From assembly GCA_964495595.1 (NCBI GenBank), contig CAZBWH010000066.1, positions 1-18,247 of the forward strand: 18,247 bases of DNA, written 5' to 3'. Under the pieces are notes generated by a model. That model was given only the letters and a program-made list of their open reading frames with translations, ran no database searches and was not told the origin of the DNA. The stretch comes from CALMFQ01 sp964495595 (GTDB lineage Bacteria > Pseudomonadota > Gammaproteobacteria > Burkholderiales > SCOH01). Numbering within the stretch: the stretch's first letter is position 1; each line of letters begins with the position of its first letter. Shown one piece after another: positions 1 through 8,409 of the stretch. The translations under genes and the position numbers were made by a program.

Positions 1-2
1 AC

Positions 3-78
<76 letters not shown>

Positions 79-123
79 TTGGTAACGCTTGCATTGCTGC
101 GTTGCGTCGATCAGAGAGCCGCT

Positions 124-151
124 ATTATAGCGGCGAAAAAAAACGTGTCAA
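124..151 (-). promoter_or_regulatory. Promoter of tRNA-Gly (sigma-70 type)
   Basis: On the minus strand there is a perfect -35 hexamer TTGACA (146-151) and a perfect -10 hexamer TATAAT (124-129), separated by 16 bases. The bases just downstream of the -10 are GC-rich, as in stringently controlled stable-RNA promoters (family knowledge, not shown here). The -10 lies inside a perfect 8+1+8 inverted repeat (118-134). The start of transcription should fall near 117, leaving a leader of about 40 bases before the mature tRNA. Confidence 0.88.
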
Positions 152-161
152 CACCCTGTCA

Positions 162-737
162 TCAATTGGCGTGATCTTTCAATTGCGGCCAAGCCATACG
201 CATATAATAAACCATTGACCACAAAGTCAATATTGCCGCAATCCACATTAACTTACCGCCAATCCAATGGCTATCAATTACGCCAAACAGGGTGTCGAAA
301 TACAGCAACAGCACGATGGCAACCATTTGCGCAGCTGTTTTAAGCTTGCCAATAAACGAGACCGCAACGCTTTTGCTCGCTCCCAACTGAGCCATCCACT
401 CTCTTAGCGCTGAAATGGTGATTTCACGACCGATAATGACCACAGCAATCCACGACTCTGTTCGATTGAGGTTGACCAACACGATCAGAGCAGCGGCGAC
501 CATCAGCTTGTCTGCCACCGGGTCCAGAAATGCTCCAAAAGCGGAAGTTTGCGACAGTGCTCTGGCCAGGTAGCCATCCAGCCAGTCTGTCACAGCCGCA
601 ATGGCGAAAATGCTCGCCCCAAGCAGGTTTTTCTCGGTCAAAGACAGTAATGGCTCTGGCAGGTAAAAAACCGCCACAAATAGCGGAATCAGCACGATCC
701 GTAACCAGGTGAGCAAGATGGGGAGATTAATGGGCAT
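162..737 (-). CDS. pgsA: CDP-diacylglycerol--glycerol-3-phosphate 3-phosphatidyltransferase
   Basis: Inner-membrane enzyme of 191 residues. It transfers the phosphatidyl group from CDP-diacylglycerol to glycerol-3-phosphate, the committed step to phosphatidylglycerol and cardiolipin. The CDP-alcohol phosphotransferase signature is complete: D51, D54, G55, A58, R59, G68, D72 and D76, in DWLDGYLAR and GAFLDPVADK. Several hydrophobic segments (about 7-27, 38-50, 78-92, 143-160 and 165-182) fit a polytopic membrane protein, and the length is typical of PgsA. I chose the ATG at 735-737 because MPINLPILLTWLR is the usual N-terminus. The frame stays open to 824, but that part runs into the end of uvrC and does not look like PgsA. 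The gene follows uvrC after 55 bases, an arrangement common in proteobacteria. No clear Shine-Dalgarno sequence or downstream terminator is visible, so its transcripts may run into tRNA-Gly. Confidence 0.95.
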   Translation of the reverse strand: MPINLPILLTWLRIVLIPLFVAVFYLPEPLLSLTEKNLLGASIFAIAAVTDWLDGYLARALSQTSAFGAFLDPVADKLMVAAALIVLVNLNRTESWIAVVIIGREITISALREWMAQLGASKSVAVSFIGKLKTAAQMVAIVLLLYFDTLFGVIDSHWIGGKLMWIAAILTLWSMVYYMRMAWPQLKDHAN

Positions 738-792
738 GTAGAGGTCGCGGGGTCGGGTTGAGAGGTGTTGTTTCAACAAATCCGGCTGGCTG

Positions 793-2610
793 CTAGTGCA
801 ACGCCCGATAAATGGCCTCGGCAAGTGGCAGGCTGATTCCTTCTACCTGTGTCAGTTCTGCGACACTGGCTGCCTTGATCCCTTTCAGGCCACCAAAATG
901 AACCAGCAGCTTCTGCCGCCTAACCGGCCCCACACCAGAAATGTTTTCCAATGCCGAATTCAGGCGCTTCTTTGCCCGGCGCTGCCGATGGCCAGTGATG
1001 GCAAACCGGTGCGCCTCATCGCGAATCTGCTGGATCAAGTGCAAGGCAGGATGATCCGCTGGCAATTGTAGCTTTTTTTGCTGGCGGGGGATAATTAGCG
1101 TCTCAAGCCCTGGCTTTCGTCCCTCGCCTTTTGCAACGCCTACGACAGGCAGATACTCAAGACCGATTTCGGCCAGCACATTTTCTGCAATCGCCACCTG
1201 GCCTACCCCACCATCGATAAGAATCAGATCAGGAAGCACTCCCCCGCCTTCGGCGAGCTTTCCATAGCGCCGGGTCATTACGTCCCTCATGGCAGCAAAA
1301 TCATCTCCGGGGGTGATGCCACTGATATTGAAGCGGCGATATTCTCCGGGTTGCATATCCTGCCGATCGAAAACGACACACGATGCGACGGTTGCCTCTC
1401 CCATGGTATGACTGATATCAAAGCACTCGACCCGTTGCAGATCACCATCAAGAGCCAGCGATGCCTGCAAAGCCTCCAGCCTGGCCAGTTGCCTGACGTG
1501 CCGCCCTAGCCGCTGAGTGATCGCAATATCAGCATTCTTCAATGCCATATCGAGCCAGATTCGTTTGTCCCCTACCGGATTGGCCGCAACGGAGACTTTG
1601 CGGCCAGCCTGGCGAACTAGCAGTGAGCTCAAATCATCGGTGATCTGCAGATCGTTCACCACAATCTGAGAGGGAACCGGGACTGACTGATAGTGCTGCG
1701 CCATGAAGGCCTCCAGCGCTTCGGACGGATGGCACCCATCCGCATTCAAAGGGAAGTAGCTTTTATCACCTAGATGCCGCCCCGCCCGGATCATGGCCAG
1801 GTTGACGCAAACGGTATCCGCCTGGGTGACACAGACAATCACGTCAACATCCTGATGAGGGTCATTACTACTGACAAATTGCTTTTCCCGCAATTTGTTC
1901 AGGCTGGATATCTGATCACGAATGATGGCTGCCTGTTCGTAATCCAACCGTTCAGCCAGCGAGTTCATTCGCTGATGCAATTCGGCGAGCAATTCGTCAT
2001 CCTTGCCCTGTAAAAACAAGGAGGCACGGCGAACATCGTCCTGATAGGACTGCTCGGAAATCTTGCCAACGCAGGGCGCGGTACATCGTTTGATCTGGAA
2101 AAGCAGGCAAGGTCTGGAGCGATTCTGGAAAGAGCTGTCTTCGCATGTCCTCAACAAAAACACCCTCTGGAGCAAATGCATGGTTTCGCGCACAGCAAAG
2201 CCACCAGGATAAGGGCCGAAATACTGATGCTGCCGATCCGGCTCACCACGATAGTAGGCCAATCTAGGAAAGCGATGCCCGGAAAGCATCACATAGGGAT
2301 AGCTTTTATCGTCACGGAACAGGATGTTGTAACGTGGATTCAGAGCCTTGATCAGATGATTTTCCAGTAGCAAGGCCTCTGCCTCAGTACGAACCACCGT
2401 TGTCTCGATGGCTGCAATCTGAGTCACCATTAACCGGATCCGGGGTGTGAGGTCTGTCTTTTGAAAATAAGACGAAACGCGCTTTTTCAGATCCCGTGCC
2501 TTGCCAACGTATAACACCGCCCCCTGGGAATCCAGCATACGATAGACCCCAGGCAGGGCCGGCAAATTTTCCAGCACATGCTTGACGTCAAACGTCTTGG
2601 CCGAATTCAT
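793..2610 (-). CDS. uvrC: UvrABC excinuclease subunit C
   Basis: The 605-residue nuclease subunit of nucleotide excision repair; with UvrB it cuts on both sides of a lesion. The N-terminal GIY-YIG nuclease domain (about 18-95) shows GVYRM at 21-25 and LYVGKARDLKKR at 33-44. Cysteines at 156, 168, 176 and 180 keep the spacing I recall for the [4Fe-4S] ligands of E. coli UvrC. The UvrB-interacting UVR helix is near 205-240. The second, RNase H-like nuclease domain shows D398 (CFDISH), D466 (LIDGGVG) and H534 (RDEAHRFA). Tandem helix-hairpin-helix motifs end the protein (about 553-605: ISGVGPVRRQKLL, VEGISLPLAEAI). Length and domain order are normal. It starts eight bases after the uracil-DNA glycosylase gene and precedes pgsA, so the three are probably co-transcribed. 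I saw no obvious SOS operator. Confidence 0.98.
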   Translation of the reverse strand: MNSAKTFDVKHVLENLPALPGVYRMLDSQGAVLYVGKARDLKKRVSSYFQKTDLTPRIRLMVTQIAAIETTVVRTEAEALLLENHLIKALNPRYNILFRDDKSYPYVMLSGHRFPRLAYYRGEPDRQHQYFGPYPGGFAVRETMHLLQRVFLLRTCEDSSFQNRSRPCLLFQIKRCTAPCVGKISEQSYQDDVRRASLFLQGKDDELLAELHQRMNSLAERLDYEQAAIIRDQISSLNKLREKQFVSSNDPHQDVDVIVCVTQADTVCVNLAMIRAGRHLGDKSYFPLNADGCHPSEALEAFMAQHYQSVPVPSQIVVNDLQITDDLSSLLVRQAGRKVSVAANPVGDKRIWLDMALKNADIAITQRLGRHVRQLARLEALQASLALDGDLQRVECFDISHTMGEATVASCVVFDRQDMQPGEYRRFNISGITPGDDFAAMRDVMTRRYGKLAEGGGVLPDLILIDGGVGQVAIAENVLAEIGLEYLPVVGVAKGEGRKPGLETLIIPRQQKKLQLPADHPALHLIQQIRDEAHRFAITGHRQRRAKKRLNSALENISGVGPVRRQKLLVHFGGLKGIKAASVAELTQVEGISLPLAEAIYRALH

Positions 2611-2618
2611 GCCCGCCG

Positions 2619-3272
2619 TTATCGATTCAGGTCCTGACGAATCCGCCCGACTACGGCGTGAAACATCGATTCCGTCAGGCGACGTGTCTGGGTGTTATAC
2701 CGGCTGCAGTGATAGCTGTCGTAAAGCTGCCAGCCGGGCACAATCGTGTGAACTGCACCATGGGCGAACTCGGCAGCGCTTCGCTTGACCCCACACGCCA
2801 TCAACACGGCCTGATGGGCAATACTTCCCAAGGCAAGTACCGCGCTCCCGGCCGGTAGACGGGGCAGCTCCGCTGCCAGAAAAGAATTGCACTGCCGAAT
2901 CTCACGCGTGTCTGGCTTGTTTTGTGGCGGCAGACATCTGACTGCGTTGGTAATGCGGCAGTCGATCAACAGCAGATCATCGCTGGCCGAGACGGATACG
3001 GGAGCAGAAGCAAAGCCGTATTGGTGCAAAGTCTGATACAACAGGATACCGGCATGATCGCCAGTAAAAGGGCGACCGGTTCGATTGGCTCCATGCATCC
3101 CCGGAGCCAGGCCAACTACCAGCAAGTGAGCATCCTTGCAGCCAAACGAGGGCACGGGTCGGCAGACGGACCCCGGAAAATCGGATCTTACCTGATCCAG
3201 AAACGCAACCAGTCTGGGGCAGGCTCGACAATCCGGATCAGTGGCACTGCGGGAACTGGGCTGGGACTGCAT
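2619..3272 (-). CDS. Uracil-DNA glycosylase, family 5 (UDGb)-like, Fe-S type
   Basis: A base-excision repair enzyme of the Fe-S uracil-DNA glycosylase superfamily. From the ATG at 3270-3272 it has 217 residues. Motif 1, GLAPGMHGANRTGRPFTGD (54-72), is the hallmark of family 5 (UDGb), which lacks the usual catalytic acidic or amide residue there. The C-terminal motif is SYHCSRYNTQTRRLT (186-200); most members have His-Pro where this has His-Cys. Four cysteines at 15, 18, 113 and 128 (CRAC, VRCLPPQNKP, IRQC) fit the [4Fe-4S] cluster. UDGb enzymes remove uracil and often hypoxanthine (family knowledge). The frame is open back to a TTG at 3339-3341, so up to 23 more residues are possible; neither start has a good ribosome-binding site. 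It lies between ppiD and uvrC, eight bases from uvrC, so it probably shares a transcript with another repair gene. Confidence 0.9.
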   Translation of the reverse strand: MQSQPSSRSATDPDCRACPRLVAFLDQVRSDFPGSVCRPVPSFGCKDAHLLVVGLAPGMHGANRTGRPFTGDHAGILLYQTLHQYGFASAPVSVSASDDLLLIDCRITNAVRCLPPQNKPDTREIRQCNSFLAAELPRLPAGSAVLALGSIAHQAVLMACGVKRSAAEFAHGAVHTIVPGWQLYDSYHCSRYNTQTRRLTESMFHAVVGRIRQDLNR

Positions 3273-3348
3273 GACAATCAGTATGAAAATGGTGCAACTG
3301 CAATGCCTGACAAGCCGGCTCGCGCCGCGAAGCAACACCAAACATGGG

Positions 3349-5175
3349 TTATTGAATCTTTGCCAGGTTCTTGTTATTGAGCTCTACCTTGTAAGCTCCA
3401 GCCACTTTGCCCAAGTAAGCCTTGGCTTCGGACTCCATACGGCTTCTAGCGATCAGCTGCTGCAACTGAACGCGACGCTCCGGAGGCAATGTCTCGGCAG
3501 AAATCGCATCCATGCGATACAAGGTATAGCCGCTGTCACTGGCCAAGCCAACATAGGCAGGCAATTGCTGAGCGGGAACACGGAACACTGCACGAATGGC
3601 CTCCGAAGAAAGGCCCTGAGCGTTGAAGCGACTGGCCTGCACCGGCGCAGCCCAGGATAGGGCGACAGGCTTGCCGGCCTGTAGTTCGGCAAGCTTGGCC
3701 TGGCCATCAGCCAACGCGAGCTTGTGCGCTTGATCGGCAATCAGCTTGTTGGCAATGTCACCCTGCACTTCGCTGAACGGTCGAACTGCAGCCGGTCGAT
3801 GCTCAATGACTCGGGCCGCAACCAGTGTTCCGCTACCAACGTCAACCGGCTCACTGTTGTGCTTTTTCTTCAACACATCCTCGGCAAAGACTGCCTCAAG
3901 CAATTTTGGTTGATTCAACAACGGCTCGCTGGCTTTGTTCCTGGCAATCCAGCCACTCTGGGCAACAGTCAGGCCGAACTCTTTGGCGGCTGGTTGCAGG
4001 CTATCGGCCTGCTGATACAGCACATCAGCAAATTTTTCCGATTGAGCCTGAAACTGCTGGGCTGCCTTCTGGCTGCGCAGTTGACTTTCGATCTGCCCCC
4101 GGACATCGTCGAAGCCCTGTTGCCTGATATCTTCCAGCAATACGATATGGTAACCGTACTGCGTTTCCACCAAAGAACTGATCTCGCCTTTTTTCAACGA
4201 GAACATAGCCTCTTCGAATGGCTTGACCATCAATCCTTTTGAGACAAGACCGAGATCCCCGCCCTGAGGCGCTGAGCCAGGGTCTTGCGAGTGCTGGCGA
4301 GCCAGATCGGCAAACCGGCTGGGCGTTTGACGCAATTGCTGAAGCACAGCGTCAGCCTTGGCTTTGGCGCTTGACCGCTCTTGCACACTGGCTCCCTGCG
4401 CCACGGCGAACAGGATATGGCGAACCTTGCGTTGTTCTGCGGTCAGGGCAGCTTTGTGATCTTCGAAATACCGTTGAACATCCGCCTCGCTCAACTGGAT
4501 CTTGTCGGCCAGTTGCGCGGCTGAAAAAGCCAGATATTCGATCCTGACCTGCTCGGGCAGCCGGAATTCGGCTGTGTGCTTGTCGTAATATTGCCTGGAT
4601 GCATCAGCAGCGAGTTGAACCTGGTTGCGATATCCGTCACGTGTCAGAGACACCGACGCGACCGTGCGCTGCTCCGAAAAAAGCGCAGCGTAGCGATCCA
4701 GCGACGCATCCGGAACGAAACTGGTTCCGAACGTCGACAACGCCAATTGCTGGACAACCATGTCCTGCCGGATCTGGGACTCAAGCTGCTTGGACGACAT
4801 TTGTCGCGCTTGCAGAAAACGTTCATAAGCCTGGGCGCTGAACCGGCCAGACTCCTGAAACCCCGGCTCACTGGCAATCCGCTTGGCAAGCTGGGTGTCA
4901 CTTACCGCCAAACCCAGCTTGCGGGCATGAACCACGCGCAGCCGCTCGGCAATTACGGCCTCCAGCAACTGACGTTGTTCGTCTGCACTCAGTTGTCGAT
5001 CCGTCATTCGCCGAGCAAGATCACGACGGGTAATGGATTCGCCATCCACCTTGGCCAGATCGTCAGCCTGATCGCCGTCCGAGTAAGACGAAACGCCAAA
5101 CCCAACAAATGACAAACCAATCAGACCTAGCAGGATTTTTAATGCGGTATTGTATTTTTCAGTAAATGCAAACAT
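3349..5175 (-). CDS. ppiD: Membrane-anchored peptidyl-prolyl isomerase/chaperone PpiD
   Basis: A 608-residue inner-membrane protein with its bulk in the periplasm, where PpiD assists folding of newly exported proteins near the Sec translocon. A short cytoplasmic N-terminus is followed by one transmembrane anchor (about 11-30, ALKILLGLIGLSFVGFG). The SurA-like N-terminal chaperone region spans about 38-200, with the early motif VDGESITRRDLARRM. One parvulin rotamase domain lies at about 248-350, with RKVRHILF, FADLARQHSQDPGS, GGDLG and YGYHIVLL. A C-terminal chaperone-like region completes it. Length and layout match proteobacterial PpiD. The position beside the clp/lon/hupB block is conserved in many proteobacteria. 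No strong Shine-Dalgarno sequence precedes the ATG. The tRNA terminator at 5279-5327 isolates it from the genes upstream, so it probably has its own promoter within 5176-5278; only a weak TACAAT (5230-5235) is visible there. Confidence 0.95.
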   Translation of the reverse strand: MFAFTEKYNTALKILLGLIGLSFVGFGVSSYSDGDQADDLAKVDGESITRRDLARRMTDRQLSADEQRQLLEAVIAERLRVVHARKLGLAVSDTQLAKRIASEPGFQESGRFSAQAYERFLQARQMSSKQLESQIRQDMVVQQLALSTFGTSFVPDASLDRYAALFSEQRTVASVSLTRDGYRNQVQLAADASRQYYDKHTAEFRLPEQVRIEYLAFSAAQLADKIQLSEADVQRYFEDHKAALTAEQRKVRHILFAVAQGASVQERSSAKAKADAVLQQLRQTPSRFADLARQHSQDPGSAPQGGDLGLVSKGLMVKPFEEAMFSLKKGEISSLVETQYGYHIVLLEDIRQQGFDDVRGQIESQLRSQKAAQQFQAQSEKFADVLYQQADSLQPAAKEFGLTVAQSGWIARNKASEPLLNQPKLLEAVFAEDVLKKKHNSEPVDVGSGTLVAARVIEHRPAAVRPFSEVQGDIANKLIADQAHKLALADGQAKLAELQAGKPVALSWAAPVQASRFNAQGLSSEAIRAVFRVPAQQLPAYVGLASDSGYTLYRMDAISAETLPPERRVQLQQLIARSRMESEAKAYLGKVAGAYKVELNNKNLAKIQ

Positions 5176-5278
5176 GTCGTATCAGTACTGGAGTAATGGG
5201 CTGCCGCAGCACGAATCAAGCGGTCGATGATTGTAACTGAAGAACCAATGGAAGACACGCAGGCCTTGGCGGGGCAAG

Positions 5279-5327
5279 CAGACAAACAAAAAAGGCGAGC
5301 ACGAAGCTCGCCTTTTTTGTTTGTCTG
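5279..5327 (-). terminator. Rho-independent terminator of the tRNA-Val/tRNA-Asp unit
   Basis: A perfect inverted repeat with 22-bp arms (5279-5300 and 5306-5327) and a 5-base loop. The GC core is GGCGAGC/GCTCGCC, flanked by six A-T pairs, so each strand has a U-run after the core and it could work in both directions. The outermost bases overlap the encoded CCA end of tRNA-Asp. Confidence 0.93.
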
Positions 5328-5402
5328 GCGGAGCGGACGGGGCTCGAACCCGCGACCCCCGGCGTGACAGGCCGGTATTCTGACCAACTGAACTACCGCT
5401 CC
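5326..5402 (-). tRNA. tRNA-Asp (anticodon GTC)
   Basis: On the minus strand, 77 bases including an encoded CCA. The acceptor stem is GGAGCGG/CCGCTCC with discriminator G, the D-arm is GTTCAGTTGGTCAGAAT, the anticodon loop is CTGTCAC, and the T-loop is TTCGAGC. It reads both aspartate codons. It lies eight bases after tRNA-Val, so the two are co-transcribed. The terminator stem begins in its last bases. Confidence 0.97.
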
Positions 5403-5410
5403 GGATTTTT

Positions 5411-5486
5411 TGGTGGGCGCTGACGGAGTCGAACCGCCGACATTCTGCTTGTAAGGCAGACGCTCTACCAACTGAGCTAAGCGCCC
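5411..5486 (-). tRNA. tRNA-Val (anticodon TAC)
   Basis: On the minus strand, 76 bases with an encoded CCA. The acceptor stem is GGGCGCT/AGCGCCC, the D-arm is AGCTCAGTTGGTAGAGC, the anticodon loop is CTTACAA (TAC), and the T-loop is TTCGACT. It reads GUA and other valine codons by wobble. It is the first gene of the two-tRNA unit driven from 5532-5559. The tRNA-Val/tRNA-Asp pair beside hupB is a common proteobacterial arrangement. Confidence 0.97.
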
Positions 5487-5531
5487 GTAACTGCTTACTG
5501 CGTATCGCTGTTTGTCTTCAGCGAGATCGGC

Positions 5532-5559
5532 ATTATAGCTACTTTTCCGGGCTTGCCAA
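5532..5559 (-). promoter_or_regulatory. Promoter of the tRNA-Val/tRNA-Asp unit
   Basis: On the minus strand there is a -35 TTGGCA (5554-5559), a 16-base spacer and a perfect -10 TATAAT (5532-5537). This is the same 16-base geometry as the tRNA-Gly promoter. It lies just after the hupB stop codon, where I see no clear GC-rich terminator, so hupB readthrough into the tRNAs is possible. Confidence 0.82.
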
Positions 5560-5584
5560 GCTTTTTTTGCATCGCCACCGAATT

Positions 5585-5860
5585 TTACTCTTGAACAGCT
5601 TCCTTCAAGGATTTGCCAGCACGAAACTTGGGCAGGCTGGCTGCTGCGATCTTGATGGTCTTGCCGGTACGGGGATTCCTGCCATTGCGAGCCGCTCGTT
5701 TGCCGACATAAAAGGTGCCAAAGCCCACCAGCGTTACCATATCCCCCTTCTGCAAGGCTTCTTTCACTGCATCCAGCGCACCGTCCAGCGCACGCCCAGC
5801 AGCTGCCTTGGATAGTTCGGCATGCTCAGCAATCGCATCGATGAGTTCAGATTTATTCAC
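5585..5860 (-). CDS. hupB: DNA-binding protein HU (beta type)
   Basis: A 91-residue histone-like nucleoid protein. HU dimers bend and compact DNA and help replication, recombination and repair. The sequence matches HU throughout: MNKSELIDAIAEHAELSK at the N-terminus, the GFGTFYVGKRAARNGRNP segment containing the HU/IHF signature, a conserved proline in the beta arm (RNPRTGKTI) and the end PKFRAGKSLKEAV. The start codon is GTG (5858-5860), preceded by a strong Shine-Dalgarno AAGGAAGGGG, so translation should be efficient. It has its own promoter in the gap after lon. The lon-hupB-ppiD neighbourhood is typical of gamma- and betaproteobacterial hupB. An IHF subunit is less likely from the sequence and context. 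Confidence 0.96.
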   Translation of the reverse strand: MNKSELIDAIAEHAELSKAAAGRALDGALDAVKEALQKGDMVTLVGFGTFYVGKRAARNGRNPRTGKTIKIAAASLPKFRAGKSLKEAVQE

Positions 5861-5911
5861 ACGATCCCCTTCCTTGAATTATCGGTTTCAATACAAACGA
5901 CCTACAGACCC

Positions 5912-5941
5912 GTTATAGCAATCTAAAAATTGCAAAGTCAA
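5912..5941 (-). promoter_or_regulatory. Promoter of hupB
   Basis: On the minus strand there is a -35 TTGACT (5936-5941), an 18-base spacer and a -10 TATAAC (5912-5917). Transcription would start about 45 bases upstream of the hupB GTG codon. It lies wholly in the short lon-hupB gap. Confidence 0.72.
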
Positions 5942-5957
5942 GGAAACACAGCCGGCA

Positions 5958-8384
5958 TCAGTGTTTCAAAGCCGCGCCAGAAGCCGGATCATCGGGCGCT
6001 GCGGCCAGGACGGGCGTTTCCTGCTGCACTGCAACGGCCGGAACTGGCTGGCGCTCAAGCGCCAGAGTCAGAACCTGGTCAATCCATTTCACCGGATGAA
6101 TAGTCAGTTTTTGCTTGATCGTTTCCGGTATCTCGACCAGATCCTTGACATTTCCCTCAGGGATTAACACGTCCTTTATCCCGCCTCGATGTGCAGCCAG
6201 CAGCTTTTCTTTTAACCCGCCAATGGGCAGCACCTCGCCGCGCAGGGTAATTTCGCCAGTCATGGCGACATCGCAGCGAACCGGAATGCCCGTCAGGATG
6301 GATACCATGGCCGTACAGATGGCAATCCCGGCACTCGGGCCGTCCTTCGGCGTCGCGCCTTCAGGAAGGTGGATGTGGATGTCGTTTTTTTGGTAGAAGT
6401 CTTCAGCGACGCCCAATGCGATTGCTCTCGAGCGGACGACTGACAGTGCGGCCTGGATCGACTCCTGCATCACCTCCCCCAGTTTTCCGGTAGTGGTCAT
6501 CTTGCCTTTGCCAGGCAAGGCAACCGCCTCGATAGTCAGCAATTCGCCACCGACTTCGGTCCACGCCAGCCCTGTTACCTGGCCCACCTGATTCTGCTGC
6601 TCAGCGATGCCGAAGGTATATTTGCGAACCCCCAGATACTTGTCCAGGTTACGAGCCGATACTGAAACGCCTTTTGCCACAGCTTTATCGCGCTTGAGCA
6701 ACAGGTTTTTGACCACCTTGCGAGCAATCCGGGCAATCTCACGATCCAGACTTCGTACGCCGGACTCCCGGGTGTAGTAGCGAACGATATCGCGTACGGC
6801 GGATTCGGCAATGTGCAATTCGCCTTCTTTCAGGCCGTTGGCCTTGATCTGCTTGGGGATCAGATATCGCTCGGCGATATTGACTTTTTCGTCCTCGGTG
6901 TAGCCGGACAGGCGAATGATCTCCATGCGGTCAAGCAAGGGGGCAGGAATATTGAGCGAGTTGGCTGTCGCGACAAACATCACATCAGATAAATCGTATT
7001 CGACCTCAATATAATGATCGACAAACGAAGCGTTCTGCTCCGGATCCAGCACTTCCAGCAGCGCAGAACTGGGGTCGCCACGGAAATCGGCGCCCATTTT
7101 ATCGACTTCATCGAGCAAGAACAGTGGATTGCGAACCCCCACCCGGCTCATGTTCTGCAAAATCTTGCCGGGCATTGAGCCGATATAGGTTCGCCGATGG
7201 CCACGAATTTCTGCCTCGTCTCGAACGCCGCCTAGCGCCATGCGTACAAACTTGCGATTGGTTGCGCGCGCGATCGACTGCCCGAGAGAGGTTTTCCCGA
7301 CACCAGGAGGCCCGACCAAGCACAGGATCGGGCCTTTCAGCTTGTCGACCCGCTGCTGAACCGCCAGATACTCGAGAATCCGTTCTTTCACCTTCTCGAG
7401 GCCGTAGTGTTCGGAATCGAGAATGGTTTCAGCCTGGGCCAGATCCTTGCTGATCTTGGACCGCTTTTTCCACGGCAGATTAACGATCGTGTCGATGTAA
7501 TTGCGTACGACAGTAGCCTCGGCCGACATCGGCGACATCAATTTGAGCTTTTTCAGCTCGGCTTCGGCCTTGGCCTTGGCGTCCTTGGTCATGCCAGCGT
7601 TCTTGATCCGGCTTTCCAGTTCGTCGAGCTCGGCACCTTCTTCGATTTCACCCAGCTCTTTCTGGATCGCCTTGACCTGCTCGTTCAGGTAATACTCGCG
7701 CTGACTCTTTTCCATCTGCCGCTTTACTCGGCCGCGGATACGCTTTTCCACCTGCAGAATGTCGATTTCCGCCTCTAGCTGGCCCAGCAAATGATCCAGC
7801 CGGATCTTCAGGTCGAACATTTCCAGCACATCCTGCTTTTGCTCCAGCTTGAGCGGCAGGTGGGCTGCAATGGTGTCGGCCAAGCGGCCCGCGTTGTCGA
7901 TGCCTGCCAGTGAAGTGAGGATTTCCGGCGGGATTTTCTTGTTCAGCTTCACATAGGCGTCGAACTGGGTAATCAACGCACGGCGCATGGCTTCGACCTC
8001 ATGATTGGCATCCGGGTCGGCAGGCAACGGGTGTGCGGTGGCGTTGAAGTAACCGTTATCCACCTGTAAATCATGTACTTCCGCCCGCTGAATGCCCTCG
8101 ACCAACACTTTGACGGTGCCATCGGGCAATTTGAGCATCTGCAACACGGTGGCGATGGTACCCACGGCATAGAGGTCTTCTGCTGCTGGCTCGTCCTTGG
8201 CTGCCGATTTCTGGGCAACCAGCAGGATTTGCTTGCCGTCTTCCATCGCGGTTTCAAGAGCCTTGATGGATTTGGGGCGGCCGACGAACAACGGAATGAC
8301 CATGTGAGGAAATACCACTACATCCCGCAGGGGGAGCAATGGCAGCGAAACGGGTTCGGTCGGTACTTGAGATCGATCAGCCAT
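5958..8384 (-). CDS. lon: ATP-dependent protease Lon
   Basis: A cytoplasmic AAA+ serine protease of 808 residues that degrades misfolded and regulatory proteins. The N-terminal substrate-binding domain begins LPLLPLRDVVVFPHMVIPL. A coiled-coil/helical region at about 215-290 is followed by Walker A GPPGVGKT (358-365) and Walker B FLLDEVDK. The C-terminal protease domain holds the Ser-Lys dyad, S684 in PKDGPSAG and K727 in GGLKEK. Their 43-residue spacing equals E. coli S679/K722. The tail after LALERQ is Ala/Pro-rich and looks variable. I chose the ATG at 8382-8384 because GAAAG lies seven bases upstream. An ATG two codons earlier (8390) and one at 8426 are in frame but are poorly placed or cross a palindrome. 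It follows clpX but is separated from it by a terminator and a possible heat-shock promoter. Confidence 0.97.
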   Translation of the reverse strand: MADRSQVPTEPVSLPLLPLRDVVVFPHMVIPLFVGRPKSIKALETAMEDGKQILLVAQKSAAKDEPAAEDLYAVGTIATVLQMLKLPDGTVKVLVEGIQRAEVHDLQVDNGYFNATAHPLPADPDANHEVEAMRRALITQFDAYVKLNKKIPPEILTSLAGIDNAGRLADTIAAHLPLKLEQKQDVLEMFDLKIRLDHLLGQLEAEIDILQVEKRIRGRVKRQMEKSQREYYLNEQVKAIQKELGEIEEGAELDELESRIKNAGMTKDAKAKAEAELKKLKLMSPMSAEATVVRNYIDTIVNLPWKKRSKISKDLAQAETILDSEHYGLEKVKERILEYLAVQQRVDKLKGPILCLVGPPGVGKTSLGQSIARATNRKFVRMALGGVRDEAEIRGHRRTYIGSMPGKILQNMSRVGVRNPLFLLDEVDKMGADFRGDPSSALLEVLDPEQNASFVDHYIEVEYDLSDVMFVATANSLNIPAPLLDRMEIIRLSGYTEDEKVNIAERYLIPKQIKANGLKEGELHIAESAVRDIVRYYTRESGVRSLDREIARIARKVVKNLLLKRDKAVAKGVSVSARNLDKYLGVRKYTFGIAEQQNQVGQVTGLAWTEVGGELLTIEAVALPGKGKMTTTGKLGEVMQESIQAALSVVRSRAIALGVAEDFYQKNDIHIHLPEGATPKDGPSAGIAICTAMVSILTGIPVRCDVAMTGEITLRGEVLPIGGLKEKLLAAHRGGIKDVLIPEGNVKDLVEIPETIKQKLTIHPVKWIDQVLTLALERQPVPAVAVQQETPVLAAAPDDPASGAALKH

Positions 8385-8409
8385 TGTCATCTTTCGTGTA
8401 AATTGAACG

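Noticed and set aside
738..824. N-terminal extension of pgsA
   Set aside because: The extra 29 residues overlap the uvrC end and do not resemble PgsA, whose usual N-terminus begins at the ATG at 735-737.
5139..5471. 110-codon minus-strand open frame across the tRNA pair
   Set aside because: It reads through both tRNA genes and the terminator; the peptide is translated tRNA sequence.
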